From Conchocele bisecta (taxonomy: Eukaryota; Mollusca; Bivalvia; Lucinida; Thyasiridae), in the NCBI GenBank assembly GCA_029237695.1, contig CM055265.1, positions 212,986,506 to 213,050,505 of the forward strand: a stretch of DNA of 64,000 bases. Reading direction: 5' to 3'. This document shows, one piece after another, positions 14,313-25,150 of this stretch. Below the pieces are notes generated by a model. It was not told the DNA's origin. It ran no database searches and saw nothing but the letters and a program-made list of their open reading frames with translations. The position numbers and the translations under genes are program-made. How positions within the stretch are numbered: the stretch's first letter is position 1; the number at the start of each line of letters is the position of its first letter.

Positions 14313-17016
14313 TCTCTCTCTCCCCCCCTCCTCTCTCTCTCTTCCACCCCCCTCTACTCCCTCTCCTCTCTTTCAACCCCCTTCCCACCCCCCTCCCTCC
14401 CCCTCCCTCCCTCTGTAATTCAGATATATGAGCACTGCACTTTGTAATCATGAACACACAAATAGCACATTCCTGTAGCCGGATAACAATATATATCACT
14501 TCTTAGCAGCATGATATGGATGTTTCAATGATGGAATGATGAACTGTGCAGATCCTGATCAGACTGTGCGAATGCCACACATACAATGTTTCAAAAACAA
14601 TTATAAAAAGTCATTATCATAATTACAGTGATATCCATCAAAATAATTTAGTTCAGAGAGGTGTTACGGTACTATGAATACCCAAACTGGACACACAGTC
14701 AATCAATCACTAGCACAGTGCACATGGCTCCGAAGTTGTGCTGTGAAAGTTTACTGAAAGTCTGATACGGTACAGAAGAGTATGTAACCGGATGACGATC
14801 TCTATCAATTTTCATGAAGAGTGTTTCATTGATGGAATGGCGAACAGTGCAGATGTCATCTGTACAGAAGAGACTGTACCGCATCAGACTTTCAGTAAAC
14901 TTTCGCAGCACAACTTCGGAGACCTGTGGCAGAGCGAGGACTGGAGATGTAGACGTACCTGGCCTCAGTCCAAGCCTGGGACACAGCGACCTTCAGTGGG
15001 TCGTTGTGGGCGTCGACCAGCCGGAGGGCATCCAGGGCTGTGAACTCCAGACCAAACCCACGTGCATGCCGCAGCCGCAACACGTTGTCAGCAAACACCA
15101 TATCTGGTATGTGTGGCAACTCTAACTCTTTCTCAAACCTGTGAACAATATACAAGTATGTGATAAAGCTCTAAATTATAAAAAATATTTGTCAGTGGCA
15201 TATAGTCGATAACTCCTTCACAAAGTTCGATAATATTTGCCCACAATGTCTTTCTAGCGATGCTGCTTTGTTTCACATACGACCCATGCCCAAAGGTCAC
15301 TGGGGACTTATGTTCACCTTGTTTGTAAGGCAAATGCGTTTAAGTTTTTAATGTTTTCTGAATAACTTCTTAACTCTTTCACCAATTTCAATAATATTTG
15401 CCCACAATGTCTGTCTAGGGATTAGCTTCGTAATAACCGTTTTACTATCAAGGCTGCAGGTGGGGGCATCTGTGTTCTAAGAACACATTTTTTAGTAATT
15501 TTTCAAATTCATGTATATATACAGACATTGTGGGCAAATATTATTGAAATTTGTGAAGGAGTTATTGAAGCATTTGCTTTACAGACGCACGCACACACCG
15601 ACGGGGCAAAACATATTAATGCCCCACTCCCAGCCCCCCCCCACCCTCCAATATATTGGTGGCGGCATAAAAAGAACCCAAAAATGCAAAAATGCAATAA
15701 ATATCAATGGGGAAATTAGGTAGGGGTCGAAAGGAAGGCAGAGATGCATGAATTTGCATTCTAACTTTTCCCACACATAGCATGCCCCCGGTCCCCACTA
15801 TACACCAATACATGATATTCTCATCCAGGGATAGGTGGGGACTCACCGAGGGAAAACAGCAACAAACTCTACGAATGGCTTGATAAACATCTACATATGG
15901 CTGTGACAAGAGAAATGGGGCTTATGGGATTTATGACCAGTCTAGCTCCTGGTCTTCTAGAACAGTCTTGTGGCATAGTAAGGACCTATGCTGTTTGTTA
16001 CAAGCAGGCCAGGTGTTTCACCAACTGAACGGTGATCAGTGCAGATCATGATCAGCCTGTGCTAATGCATGCACAGGTTGATCTGCATCTACACTTGTTG
16101 TAAATGCTAGCAGCCCCATTTCTTCAGTCACAGCCACAATTTTGATAGAAACATGACAGTGTTTCAATGACTGAATACATCAGATTTCACAGATGCACAG
16201 ACTGCAGTGCTCCAGATAAGGAATTAGTAATTGAGTATTTTCACTCCATCATTTCTGAAGCAATTGGGTATTTAAAATTTTAATTGGGTAAAATAAAATC
16301 ACTCTACTGTTTACACATCAACAGACTTCAATTATGGAATTAGTTTGCTTCGAAATGAAAACATATCTTGGCATTTCATTAGAATTGTCTCCTTGGAGAC
16401 AATTCTAATGAAATACCAAGATGTGTTTTCATGGAAAATAGGAAAAATATGCTATATTTGTGGTCTGTTTATTGTTTTCTGCAGCATGATAAAGGTACCA
16501 CAAAATTGGTATTGCTTTTTGATACTAGCTACTTTTGATTTCAATTGTTTTTTTTTGGGCAATTTCAATTGGGTATTTACGCAAATACGCAGCTTATCTG
16601 GAGTTCTAAGACTGTATACAGTATCAGTAAAAGCTCCAAGGTACACTACCCCAGTCACAACCACATATTTTGATACATTCAGTTTTCCTCTTGTGATGAT
16701 GACAGCAACAGGTGTGGTACTGGACAATGGTTAATTTACAACACACAGGTTGGAGCCAAACAGAAAGATGTCAGAATCAAGTACAAATATGAAATCGAAT
16801 CAACTGTGAAAAGCTGCATGTGTATGTATTCCATGCTTGCAACTCACATAACACATCGTATTGATTCATGGCATGCAAAACTTACTTTTCCCTAGCCACG
16901 CCATGTGACTCAAGTATGTGCGACTTTGTGGACGCCACTGACCACGGTCCGAACTGGAACCGTTCCTGCACCGGCTTTGCTTTTGCTGCAACTCCATGGA
17001 CTCGGTTAACGGACAT
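1..17016 (-). CDS. TIPRL: TIPRL / TIP41-like regulator of PP2A-family phosphatases, seven exons, 3' end runs off the window
   Basis: The exons, read on the minus strand, are 17016-16886, 15138-14959, 7438-7336, 2844-2713, 2067-1972, 261-199 and 141-1. All junctions are AG/GT and the phases join cleanly, giving about 282 codons to the window edge. Human TIPRL has about 272 residues, so little should be missing. Diagnostic blocks seen: QFGPWSVAS in exon 1; [13 protein letters not shown] and [13 protein letters not shown] in exon 2; [17 protein letters not shown] in exon 3; [12 protein letters not shown] in exon 4; [12 protein letters not shown] and DTRLHHE in exon 5; KDYILREF in exon 6. The family binds PP2A, PP4 and PP6 catalytic subunits in the cytosol and links them to TOR and stress signalling (known for the family). 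The start is the first ATG before the FGPW block. The large third intron contains a CDC25-like gene on the other strand. No frame break is seen. Confidence 0.93.
326..552. mobile_element. Palindromic MITE, family A (diverged copy)
   Basis: Ends read GGCCGTTTCACTAAACTTTG and the inverse CAAAGTTTAGTGAAATGCGCC. The interior is an imperfect palindrome centred near 431. Same family as 9145-9402. No protein is encoded. Confidence 0.75.
541..597. repeat. Poly-C tract
   Basis: A C-rich simple repeat with scattered A, ending in CCACCACCAC. On the minus strand it is a G-run tract. Confidence 0.9.
1297..1434. mobile_element. Palindromic hairpin element
   Basis: Two arms of about 55 bp: the left starts at GTTTGACCATGTCC and the right ends GGACATTATCAAAC. 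They pair almost fully around a short GC-rich centre (about 1358-1377). A MITE-type foldback lying in a TIPRL intron. Confidence 0.8.
1591..1946. mobile_element. MITE, family B (GGCTCCAGATAAG ends)
   Basis: Terminal inverted repeats GGCTCCAGATAAG and CTTATCTGGAGCTC, with a central palindrome near 1740-1780 (GAGCTGCAAAA.../...TTTTGCAGCTC). Other copies lie at 12185, 16209 and 44779. It ends 26 bp from the donor side of TIPRL exon 5. Confidence 0.75.
2222..2285 (-). pseudogene. Partial duplicate of the 3' end of TIPRL exon 4
   Basis: About 64 bp nearly identical to 2703-2766, covering the end of exon 4, its splice donor and some intron. It lies about 0.4 kb away in the following intron. It lacks the rest of the exon and its acceptor, so it is a dead fragment. 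Confidence 0.8.
2481..2575. mobile_element. Palindromic foldback sequence
   Basis: Arms of about 40 bp, including GATCTACTCCCGTAC and the inverse GTACCGGGAGTAGAT, with a 4-5 nt centre. A small hairpin element in a TIPRL intron. Confidence 0.75.
2868..6962. repeat. Minisatellite, about 29-bp unit, filling TIPRL intron 3
   Basis: Head-to-tail copies of GGGGAATTACTCAGG / CAATTACTGGTATT (29 bp), interspersed with a shorter variant GGGGAATTGCTCAGTATA (18 bp), giving a composite period near 47 bp. Copies from 2868 to about 4040 are very uniform. From about 4040 to 6960 almost every copy carries single-base insertions or deletions. The array starts about 25 bp from the splice acceptor of TIPRL exon 4. 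Confidence 0.95.
7501..7711. mobile_element. MITE, family C (AACCCTTTCA ends)
   Basis: Contains the central palindrome built on GAGCTGGCTCGTGACGAGCC and ends in GTGAAAGGGTTAA. A solo copy of the same end (GTGAAAGGGTTAA, about 7317-7330) sits just beyond the donor of TIPRL exon 3. Other copies are near 18130, 31018 and 42448. Confidence 0.75.
7850..8400. repeat. Tandem repeat of about 150 bp, three to four diverged units
   Basis: The phrase ATACAGTAAAGAAGTTATAG recurs at about 7871, 8024 and 8167, each followed by related sequence that includes CCTTGACATTGGGCATG. Intronic to TIPRL; no gene. Confidence 0.7.
8695..8897 (-). mobile_element. Repeat family D (CATTTCTTG...GGGTGGCATA ends), minus orientation
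   Basis: Contains GACGGACGGACAG simple repeats between AAGAAATGCGTCTGTCGAAC and the short inverted repeat around CGTTTCTTCGAAACCCGGTGGCAT. The GGAC repeats create false Ser/Pro/His-rich open frames. A complete-looking copy is at 43771-44120. Confidence 0.7.
9145..9402. mobile_element. Palindromic MITE, family A (intact copy)
   Basis: A 258-bp near-perfect palindrome with ends GGGGCCCGTTTCACTAAAC and GTTTAGTGAAACGGGCCCC. The centre near 9281 (CATACGCAGCCTATG) is flanked by GAGCATAGG / CCTATGCTC. Confidence 0.88.
9885..10182 (-). mobile_element. tRNA-derived SINE with A-rich tail and 12-bp target duplication
   Basis: On the minus strand: a tRNA-like head GGAGCGCCGTGGCGTAATGG with A box, B box GTGGGTTCGAGCC, then the body TCCTTGAGCAAGACACT shared by many animal SINEs, ending in an A/T-rich tail. 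It is flanked by GATGGTTGAAAT at 9873-9884 and 10183-10194. A full-length retroposed copy about 150 bp upstream of the first CDC25-like exon. Confidence 0.92.
11293..11640. repeat. Minisatellite, about 35-bp unit, inside the CDC25-like gene
   Basis: Eight to ten copies of TTTTACATAGGACTGCCAAT + ACATTTTCACACTA, ending in a short A-run and a last copy. It occupies the place where an exon of the CDC25 family would be expected. Confidence 0.9.
12185..12573. mobile_element. MITE, family B
   Basis: Ends GAGCTCCAGATAAG and TTATCTGGAGCCCT. The central palindrome is AGAATTGTCTCCAAGGAGAC / AATTCT near 12374-12400. It lies in the intron between the catalytic and next exon of the CDC25-like gene. No coding capacity. 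Confidence 0.85.
13160..13435. repeat. Half copy of MITE family B fused to repeat family E
   Basis: 13275-13433 matches the right half of 12185-12573 (ending CTTATCTGGAGCCCTG). 13195-13270 matches the 'TTCACCGATTTTGATAATATTTGGCCAC' repeat also present near 8530 and 15230. It sits just before the next CDC25-like exon. Confidence 0.7.
14249..14415. repeat. (CT)n microsatellite and C/T-rich tract
   Basis: More than 30 CT dinucleotides followed by C-rich CCTCC/CCCTC runs. On the minus strand it yields false Arg/Glu repeats. Confidence 0.95.
14726..14923. repeat. Inverted repeat beside TIPRL exon 2
   Basis: Left arm 14726-14775 (CTCCGAAGTTGTGCTG...ACGGTACAG) is the reverse complement of 14874-14923 with few mismatches, loop about 100 bp. 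The right arm ends about 35 bp beyond the donor of TIPRL exon 2. Confidence 0.82.
15170..15560. repeat. Repeat family E, several partial units in both orientations
   Basis: The phrase ATAATATTTGCCCACAATG occurs near 15228 and 15391, and its inverse near 15530, with related flanks. Intronic to TIPRL; no gene. Confidence 0.65.
16209..16606. mobile_element. MITE, family B (inverse orientation)
   Basis: Ends GCTCCAGATAAGG and CTTATCTGGAG, with the same central palindrome (AGAATTGTCTCCTTGGAGAC / AATTCT). Lies in the first TIPRL intron. The short open frames across it are shadows. Confidence 0.85.
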
Positions 17017-17094
17017 ACTTACACCTAGTCAGTATAAATGGTGCTAAAATGGACACAAAGATGTTTTCAACAATTGGAATTCATATTCATTCAC

Positions 17095-17590
17095 AACTGA
17101 GTGAGTGAATGAGTGAATAGGGTTTAACGTCCGCTTTTCTGACATAGAGGTACAAGCCTCAGGGAGTCTACACGCAGACGGGTCAACGGGGTCGTGTCCC
17201 GTATCCACCTGTCCAAGGGGGGTAAATCCCAACTTCAGAACTCAATATTTACAATCAAAATATATATTCAGTCCTGAAATTAGAACAACCTGATCTGGTG
17301 CCAGGCCCTCGCCACACCAGCATCATTTATCCCATCCCCTAAAAGTAATAGGATTAGCGCTAATCTTACTTTTATATATGGGGCATAGCCCGACTCAACT
17401 CTCACATACAAGAAAGCCAAAAATGTACATGAGGGCCAAATCCGGTATAGTGGGTTCCGGAAAGTATGAACCCAATCGTTAAGCCAGTTTAGTCGCCTTT
17501 TACGACAAGCAATGGCTACTGCAGCACTATTCTCAGGATCAGTTGATCCCGCCCCGGTGCCTGCACGGGGCCATTCACAACTGAACTCCA
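17095..17590. repeat. Dispersed repeat upstream of TIPRL
   Basis: Begins GAGTGAGTGAATGAGTGAAT with GGGTTTAACGTCCG and ends with TTAGTCGCCTTTTACGAC, phrases that recur in molluscan interspersed repeats. About 80 bp upstream of the TIPRL start codon, so it may overlap the promoter. Family not identified. Confidence 0.5.
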
Positions 17591-18825
17591 ATTAACAACT
17601 AGTGAACAGTGTATGCCCTGATCAGATTGCGATTTCTTACTGTGATCACACTGCCGTCTAGACAGTGTCAAAATGTTTATCTTACATTTACATGTATGTC
17701 TTGTAAATTTGAAAGCTTCATTTCGTTATGTTGAATGTTGAACAACAACAAGAGAACAGATGGCTTCCATTGGAAAATGATTTCCATGTTATATTATTTG
17801 TGGAAATTTACGAGTTCTACATCAAAGATTGTTTGAAGGTATAAAATATACAGTTTACTAAATTTTGATCTGCATGCAACAGATTTGGGTATGCACTTCG
17901 GTTGCTCACATTTTTTGAATGGGTAAAATTGTAGCCGTAGATAACATATCGGAGACAAATTATTGTAGCTAACTGCAGTCATACAAAGAATTTTCTTTCT
18001 AATTAACATACAGAACACAGTCAATATAAGTTCACCAACACAATCATGTTTTTTGTTCCTTAGTGTTATGTTATATTAGTGTTGATGCAACTGGGGAAAT
18101 TGGGCTTCTGGCATTTGTGTCCAGTCAGGCCTCTGGTGTATTGGCAAAAAGTGTGGATCCAGATGAGCCGGCTCGTGACGAGCCGTCTCATCAGGATCTG
18201 CACTTTTTGCAAGTACGTTCTAGTGCAGTTAGATAAGTGGAATGATATGGACCTATAGTGTTTCTTATTAGGAGAACAGATGTTTCACCAACTCAAAAAG
18301 CAATCTGGAGCTATACTGGACTCAGAGCTCATAAGCCCATTTCTCCAGACACAGCCACCTACATGCACAACAACTACACATATGCTTAAATTGAGTTAAC
18401 TTACTTTATAAATTCATTAAAAGTGAGAGAAGTGTCTTTTGCTTATTGCACGAGTCTGTCCATTACACCATCATCAAAATTTAATGATGATAGTGTAAGT
18501 TAATAAACCTCCAGTCTACTGGCATCTCATGTGAGGAAAGCTAGTGTAGCAATTTTAGATTTACGCACTCTTTGAATGATTACAAATGCAGGAATTTTAG
18601 GGATTATACTGCGTATGTATGTCCAGTACAGTGAGCAGGCCATCCCTTTGCGGCCACCAGCACGTAATTAAGGACCGAGGGGCTGGAAATGGGCAGCTTA
18701 GTTAGATTTACACGTGACAAGAGCAAATTAGAATTTATCCGAGATTATCTATGGAACAGGTAGGAATCCTTTGCTGTACCTTCTTGCCCTGTGAAGTTGT
18801 AACAAAAGGTTTTGTGGATTTTGAC
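17591..18825. other. Intergenic, no gene seen
   Basis: A/T-rich sequence with no supported reading frame. 18130-18220 holds a fragment of MITE family C with the GAGCCGGCTCGTGACGAGCC palindrome. Confidence 0.6.
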
Positions 18826-19910
18826 TGGCTGTAGTTGCGGGAAGTAACTGCAGAATACTACTGTATCATCCGTACCCAGTGTTACGGTGCTCTCCATAGG
18901 TTTCCCCTGGAGAGTAGCAAATCAGATCAGATTCACACTTTAGCTGTTCATTGTGGTACATTTTCTATACTTATTCCACAGAAATGAAGGTCAGTATTAT
19001 GATATGAACATATTTCAATAGTTCTGTCATAAATTTACACATGAAGATTGCATGCTGTGTAGATTTAAGCTAGAATCTAAAAATAAACTAGTCAGTGGCA
19101 ACCAAAAACTGAATGTAAAATTTATGTTAGGGTCTAGTTACGGCAATATTTAATTTTCTAGTNNNNNNNNNNNNNNNNNNNNNNNNNNNNNNNNNNNNNN
19201 NNNNNNNNNNNNNNNNNNNNNNNNNNNNNNNNNNNNNNNNNNNNNNNNNNNNNNNNNNNNNNNNNNNNNNNNNNNNNNNNNNNNNNNNNNNNNNNNNNNN
19301 NNNNNNNNNNNNNNNNNNNNNNNNNNNNNNNNNNNNNNNNNNNNNNNNNNNNNNNNNNNNNNNNNNNNNNNNNNNNNNNNNNNNNNNNNNNNNNNNNNNN
19401 NNNNNNNNNNNNNNNNNNNNNNNNNNNNNNNNNNNNNNNNNNNNNNNNNNNNNNNNNNNNNNNNNNNNNNNNNNNNNNNNNNNNNNNNNNNNNNNNNNNN
19501 NNNNNNNNNNNNNNNNNNNNNNNNNNNNNNNNNNNNNNNNNNNNNNNNNNNNNNNNNNNNNNNNNNNNNNNNNNNNNNNNNNNNNNNNNNNNNNNNNNNN
19601 NNNNNNNNNNNNNNNNNNNNNNNNNNNNNNNNNNNNNNNNNNNNNNNNNNNNNNNNNNNNNNTATTTAATTTTCTAGTCCTACTACAATGATAAAATTTA
19701 TTTCAGAATTGCAAGTTTGTTTTACTTTTACAATAATGACATTACTTTGTACTTTCAATTGAAAAATTCGGAAAATATGTCACAATAAACAGCTAAATTG
19801 CAAATCAGATCTGATTCGCTACTCTGCAGGGGAAACCTATGGAGAGCACCTCTGGGTACAGATGATACAAGAGTATGCTGCAGTTACTTCCCGCAACTAC
19901 TGTAGTAGTC
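18826..19910. mobile_element. Terminal-inverted-repeat element interrupted by the first gap
   Basis: 18826-18975 (CTGTAGTTGCGGGAAGTAAC...) is the inverse of about 19760-19910 (...GTTACTTCCCGCAACTAC), with TCTCCATAGGTTTCCCCTG shared. About 190 bp of unrelated sequence on the left side and 100 bp on the right separate these arms from the N run. No protein seen. Confidence 0.75.
19163..19662. other. Assembly gap, exactly 500 N
   Basis: A run of 500 N, a fixed-size scaffolding placeholder. The 16 bases before the gap (TATTTAATTTTCTAGT) are also the first 16 bases after it. Confidence 0.98.
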
Positions 19911-19916
19911 GAAAAA

Positions 19917-20312
19917 GTAGTTTTTCATCAATAATGAAAAAGTCACCCCCCCCCCCCAAACAAAAAAATTTGACAAAATTCCATTAAATATTGATTTTAT
20001 TGCGAAAAAAACAATTTTCCTATGGGAATTTAACATAGGGGATAAAAATAGATATTTTTTTAAGTAATTTTTGAATTGTGGACAGATTTTCAAAATCAAA
20101 TCTTTGTTTTCTTAGTTACATCATTTCTTAACTATCTAGCCAGGTTTCGGAGTCACTTTCCAAATGTTTTTTTTTTTTTTACCCTCCTTGTCCTTTTACC
20201 TCTTTTTTGCCCCATGTTATTTTTTTTCGCAATAAAATCAATATTTGATGGAATTTTATCAACTAAACAAATTTGGGGAGGGTGTCTTTTTTGTTATTGA
20301 TGAAAAAGTACT
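19917..20312. mobile_element. Palindromic MITE with T/C-rich ends
   Basis: TTTTTCATCAATAATGAAAA, a C-run and ATTCCATTAAATATTGATTT at the left are inverted at the right as AAATCAATATTTGATGGAAT and TTATTGATGAAAAAG. It abuts the preceding element. Confidence 0.75.
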
Positions 20313-22514
20313 TACAATGGTGTCGGCTAATTCTGCGCACCTAAGGCTTTCCAAACAAATTTATATGGCATTACCATCTCCATATTCAGTCAAACTTTCC
20401 TGAATATTCAACACAGTTCAACTGACGTTTGTGCAGGTAAAATGTCATAACGTTCTGACGTCAGTAAATGATGTAAATTGTGTGATGTATGACATCACAT
20501 GCGTGTTTGCAACGTCACATTTGTTTCGGCTAATGCTGCGCATCTGGTAGTGTAAACAAAATGGCGAGCAGCATACTGGATTAGCATAGCAAAATTGGTA
20601 TTAAACTTGAAGCAGAACTACCCAGTGACATCATGGTAGGTTAGTTTCTTCGTTTAACAGTTAATTTAGTAAATAAGACATCTATTCCATCAGTAGGGTC
20701 TGAGGATTTTTACACATTTTGACTATATTCGGAATAACATTTTACCAAACTAACGGAATGTGATAAAATTGGGCCACAGTGTAGCAATTAATCAGCTTGT
20801 TTATTCCAAAATCCACATAGTTTATTATGACGTACGCATGGCTTAATATGATGTGAATTGCGCATTAGCCGAAGCGCAGAATTAGCCGAAATGACAGTAC
20901 CTTTAGATATTTATGAGATTTAGTGTGTTTAATAGCTAAAAATTTGTCGGCAGCAAAACATGGAACAGACAGTAGACTGGCTGATGCCCACCAAGTTTTT
21001 CCCTCCAAGAGGCACCGGTGGGCGGAGTCCATCAACTTACACTTAATGTCAATTTGCACATAGACTTAAGAACACGTAAAGTTCTAGATTATAGATATTA
21101 GTCTATATTAATTTTAGATCATAACCTAGACATTCTGGAAGTCGGCGTGACGTATCACTAGTAACGTGACCCGATATGTTTGGGGGAAGTCGATACATTT
21201 TGCTCTAAAATACATCATTTTTATGCCAGAATATTTCACATTTAGAACTACGAAAATACTAAAGGTTAGAAGACACCAAATGGTGCGAAACCGCCCAGGG
21301 TGTATGCAAAAGTAGTCCGGTATAAAAAAATAGTGCGGGTGTTTTGAGGTCACAGACACCGTTTGCTTGCAAATCTTGATCCATTACTACCCAGTTTCAC
21401 TTGAGGAACATTTTGGGGTGCCTTCAACACCAGTTTTCAGCATATTTGTAGCATTTAAAAGAAAACACTGACCCTGTTGGTCACTTGATGTAAACGGAGT
21501 TTCCGTGGCCAAAAAATGTACACAATATTGGAGGATATGACAAGGTTGGATTTTTCTTTCTTAGGAGTAAGTGAACCTATTGTTTAGTTCATGCAGAACC
21601 AGTACAGACTGGCTGCAGGTCATGTACAAGTGGGTCCCACAGCATCCATACGAATAGTGAAAGTAGGAGAGACTGGCCTTATTGGATGGCATTCGGTTAA
21701 ATTATATAGTAAAACTATTTGGTGGTGTCTAACCTAAATGGTGATAAGAATATTTTCTAATCACCATTTAACATTATAAATCTCCATTTAAATTTGATTT
21801 AGCTATTGTAATTTACTTGTTTGAAGCTTTCAAAAATTATTTAATTATATAAGAAACGGGTCAGATTTCCCCCTGCGCTCCTCGACAGGGGAGATAATTA
21901 TAGCCTGCAGGTGCGCAAAATGGACAAAGTCCGACTTCCAGAATAGCACTATGGCTTTACTACGATCTATAGCAAAGTAAATAATAAATGATAAGTCAGA
22001 TAATGAAAAATAGAAGTTAAGCATGATATAGAGAGACATGGCATGTTAGTGTAATCATAACCAAGCCGAATACCGGGTCATAACGATTTCCGGTATAATA
22101 TCTACAAAAAAATGTTTTTAAATAGATTATATTTTTCTTTTCATCTAAAGTTTCGTACGTACACCGTACGAAAATACAAACAAACCACATGGATTATACG
22201 TACATTTATTAACTGACACTACAGATATGTATGTTTCAGTGTGTTGTTTATTAAATAGTTGATCAGTGTCCATGGACGCATACAGCAATCGGATAATCGC
22301 CTGTGTCGCATAATCTAAAACGCAGACTTTGAGCCGCGAATATCATATTTTTATTTTAATGAGGATGTCGCAAAATCCATAAGGCCAATTTCTCTAGTTA
22401 AAGCAACATAGTGTGGAATTTATTGTTTTACTTCATATGTATCGCTTTATGAAGGAAATTATAGTACTGAATCATCCGCATATTCACTTGCTGGCAGACT
22501 CTGACATGAGTCTG
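20313..22514. other. Intergenic, no gene supported
   Basis: A/T-rich sequence with short unsupported frames only. A weak inverted pair GGCTAATTCTGCGC (about 20324) and GCGCAGAATTAGCC (about 20874) suggests a roughly 550-bp diverged MITE. Confidence 0.55.
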
Positions 22515-23539
22515 ACAAATTAAGATCGTATCAAATCAGCAACCAATTAGTGAAATGGGTAGAGGACTTTCTTAAAGATAGAAACCAAAGAGTCATTGTG
22601 AACGGGCAAAAGTCAAACATCAACCCAGTTACAAGCGGTATACCACAGGGCAATGTTCTAGGACCAATATTATTTGTGGTGTACATAAATGACATGCCAG
22701 AGTGCATAGAGTCTACTGCATACTTATTCGCGGATGACACAAAAGCATATAGAGAAATAAAATCAGAAGATGATGCCAAAACACTGCAAAGTGACCTCGA
22801 CAAACTATTCAACTGGTCCGACAAATGGCTACTGAAATTCCATCCCAACAAGTGCAAGGTAGTGAAGATCACCAACAAAAAACAGGACAACGATAGGCAA
22901 TACCATATGTATAATGAGAAGGGAGAACCACTTGTATTGGTTGTTTCGCAAGGGGAGAAAGATATAGGTGTGTTAGTTGACAATAAACTGAATTTTGCAC
23001 AACATATCCAACAGCAAGTAAACAAAGGAAATAGCATTATGGGTCTTATTCGGAGGACATATACTTATTTAGATGAAACCAGCTTCAAATACCTGTTTCA
23101 AGCCCTAGTAAGACCCTACCTGGAATACGCTGAAGCGGTGTGGAAACCATATTTGAAAAAGGACATAGAATTAATAGAAAATATGCAAAGACGTGCAACA
23201 AAACAAGTGCCTACCCTAGCAAACATGGAATATGCCGATAGACTTAGGAAACTAAAATTGCCCACACTCAAATACAGAAGACTAAGAGGTGATATGATCG
23301 AGACATTTAAAATACTGACCGGAATTTATGACAAGGACGTCACAACGGATATGTTCCAAATTGATGAAAACTCGAGAACAAGAGGACATAAGTACAAATT
23401 GAAAAAGATCAGAAGTCGTTTGAATATTCGAAAGTGCTATTTCACAAATAGAGTGGTTGATACATGGAACTGCCTACCAGAAAGTGTAGTCGACTCAAAG
23501 AATGTAAGGCAATTCAAATCACGTTTGGACAAAGTGTAG
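22515..23539 (+). mobile_element. 5'-truncated non-LTR retrotransposon, reverse transcriptase C-terminal half
   Basis: An open frame of at least 329 codons (ATG at 22550 but open from about 22515). It shows SGIPQGNVLGPILFVVYINDMP followed by YLFADDTKAY, the RT fingers/palm blocks with the catalytic FADD box. Next come GVLVDNKLNFAQHI and ALVRPYLEYAEAVWKP, the thumb region typical of CR1/Jockey-type LINE ORF2. It ends ...ESVVDSKNVRQFKSRLDKV, the usual C-terminus of these proteins. The endonuclease and the N-terminal RT motifs are missing, so it is a dead 5'-truncated insertion, but its reading frame is intact and looks recent. The ATG is probably not a true start. Confidence 0.93.
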
Positions 23540-24020
23540 GAGAACGAAGAAGTAAAATTTGATCATACCCAGGAGTTATAAGTACCGGAACCAGAAGACA
23601 AGTATCTATATTAGAAGAACAATTAGATGTGGATATAGTGGCAGAGATGCCAGCGTCCATAAGAAGATCCTAAGGTATCCTAAGGTATGAGGTGTTACCT
23701 CTAAATCATCCTAGATCAAACGAAAAGCCGACAAATGTTGGATGTCACAGCTTCGTTTAAAGGGGAAATAAACAGAAAAAATAAATTTCAAAATATGTTT
23801 TGCAAACTGGTAGATAATGGCAATGGCAACTTTAAAATTATAAGACATGATAATCGCGAAACACGACTACCAGAAAATTAAATGTATACATGGCAAATGC
23901 GGTTTTATTGCACCTGTTCATTTGTGTAGCTGGCTGAGCTGTACAGTCCATGACATAGTCGCCTCCTCGCAATGCCTATATATAGTTAAGGCCAAAAAGA
24001 AACTTTACAGTATATAAAAG

Positions 24021-24260
24021 GTGGCCGGATTAGCTCAGTAGGTAGAGCATCGACCTGCGGATCGGGAGATCACGGGTTCGATTTCCACCTCGACCTGCTA
24101 CGAATGGCTAATTCGGTGTGTCCTTGGGCAAGACAACTTCAACTTAGCCTAGTCCTATCGAATGGGGACTTAAATATCATCGAAGTCATCGAACCAGTGC
24201 CGTTGTTAAATCAAAGCATTTACATTTACAGTATATATACATTGTTCGATATTTGTGAAC
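24021..24260 (+). mobile_element. tRNA-derived SINE (left-arm copy)
   Basis: The head GCCGGATTAGCTCAGTAGG has an A box and the B box GGGTTCGATTTCC; the body has GTCCTTGGGCAAGACAACTT. The 3' acceptor half of a real tRNA is absent, so this is a SINE. The same insertion is in the right arm (minus, 63716 downward). Confidence 0.88.
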
Positions 24261-24539
24261 AATATGTTTACAAACCTGAAGTAAAATGATTTTTAATGCT
24301 GAATATAATCTGCAACTACTGCACCAAAACTTTAGATGCCTGTTTTAAAGAGATTGTGTAAACAATGAAAAGACAACAACACCCTTAATTTCAAAAACTT
24401 CAGTAAAGTGAACACAATTTGAAAACATTCCTAGTCACTATATTGATTATCCAGAGCATAAAATGGATCGCCTACAGTGATCGATCACAATGATGAATTG
24501 ACAGCATACGTTATTTTTGAGTGACGTGAAGTACGTTAC

Positions 24540-25150
24540 ATTTGTAAGGGTGGATGTGCATTAACCATGCATGCACCCATCTGACTGCGGCTTCAAGGTC
24601 AGCTAATAAATTTATAGTATCGTCACAGTTATGGATTTCTTTGTATATTATTCTGTTATCGGAAAAGAGTCTAAGGGGTTTTAGATAGTCCGGAAAGTCA
24701 TTGAAATAAATAAGAAAGATGATGTGTCTCAGGACAGTGTCCTCTTGTCAGTGTGTCATAGTCATTTTAGCTAGTGACCTGTTGTAATTGTGTCATATAG
24801 TTCAGTTTGAATAATTGTTCTGAGAGTCTGATTTGTCTACCCCATTCAGAATCTTATATACTTCTACCATATCTGATATTTTCCTCCGGTACTGTAGTGA
24901 TGCATTGCCAAATCCTTCATCCTTTCGGGGTAGCATTTAGTATACAAATTTCTTGCTAATTTTGTTACACGTTTCTGTACATACGGACCATATGTATACA
25001 TTTCCGGTATGACTAGATAATTGTATACGCTGAGGAAAACTACTTTATCTGTATGCGTTGAAATGTTCTCCTGATTACACAAATCATTATGTTGTCCTTT
25101 TTCACCAAGTTTTGTATATGTGATGTAAACTTTAGTTTATTGTCTACTAT
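24540..25150 (-). mobile_element. Decayed LINE reverse transcriptase fragments (left-arm copy)
   Basis: On the minus strand, 24760-24560 encodes remnants of the RT palm (FLIYFNDFPDYLKPL, LFADN-like). 25150-24860 encodes the downstream DNKLKFTSHIQ and VQKR-type segment. Both are interrupted and out of normal order. Counterparts in the right arm are at 62265-62935. Confidence 0.75.

Noticed and set aside
14165..14499. Arg/Glu-repeat proteins on the minus strand
   Set aside because: Translation of the CT microsatellite.
24021..24095. A tRNA gene with A and B boxes
   Set aside because: The 5' acceptor strand has no pairing 3' strand and the sequence continues into a SINE body; the same copy is in the other arm.
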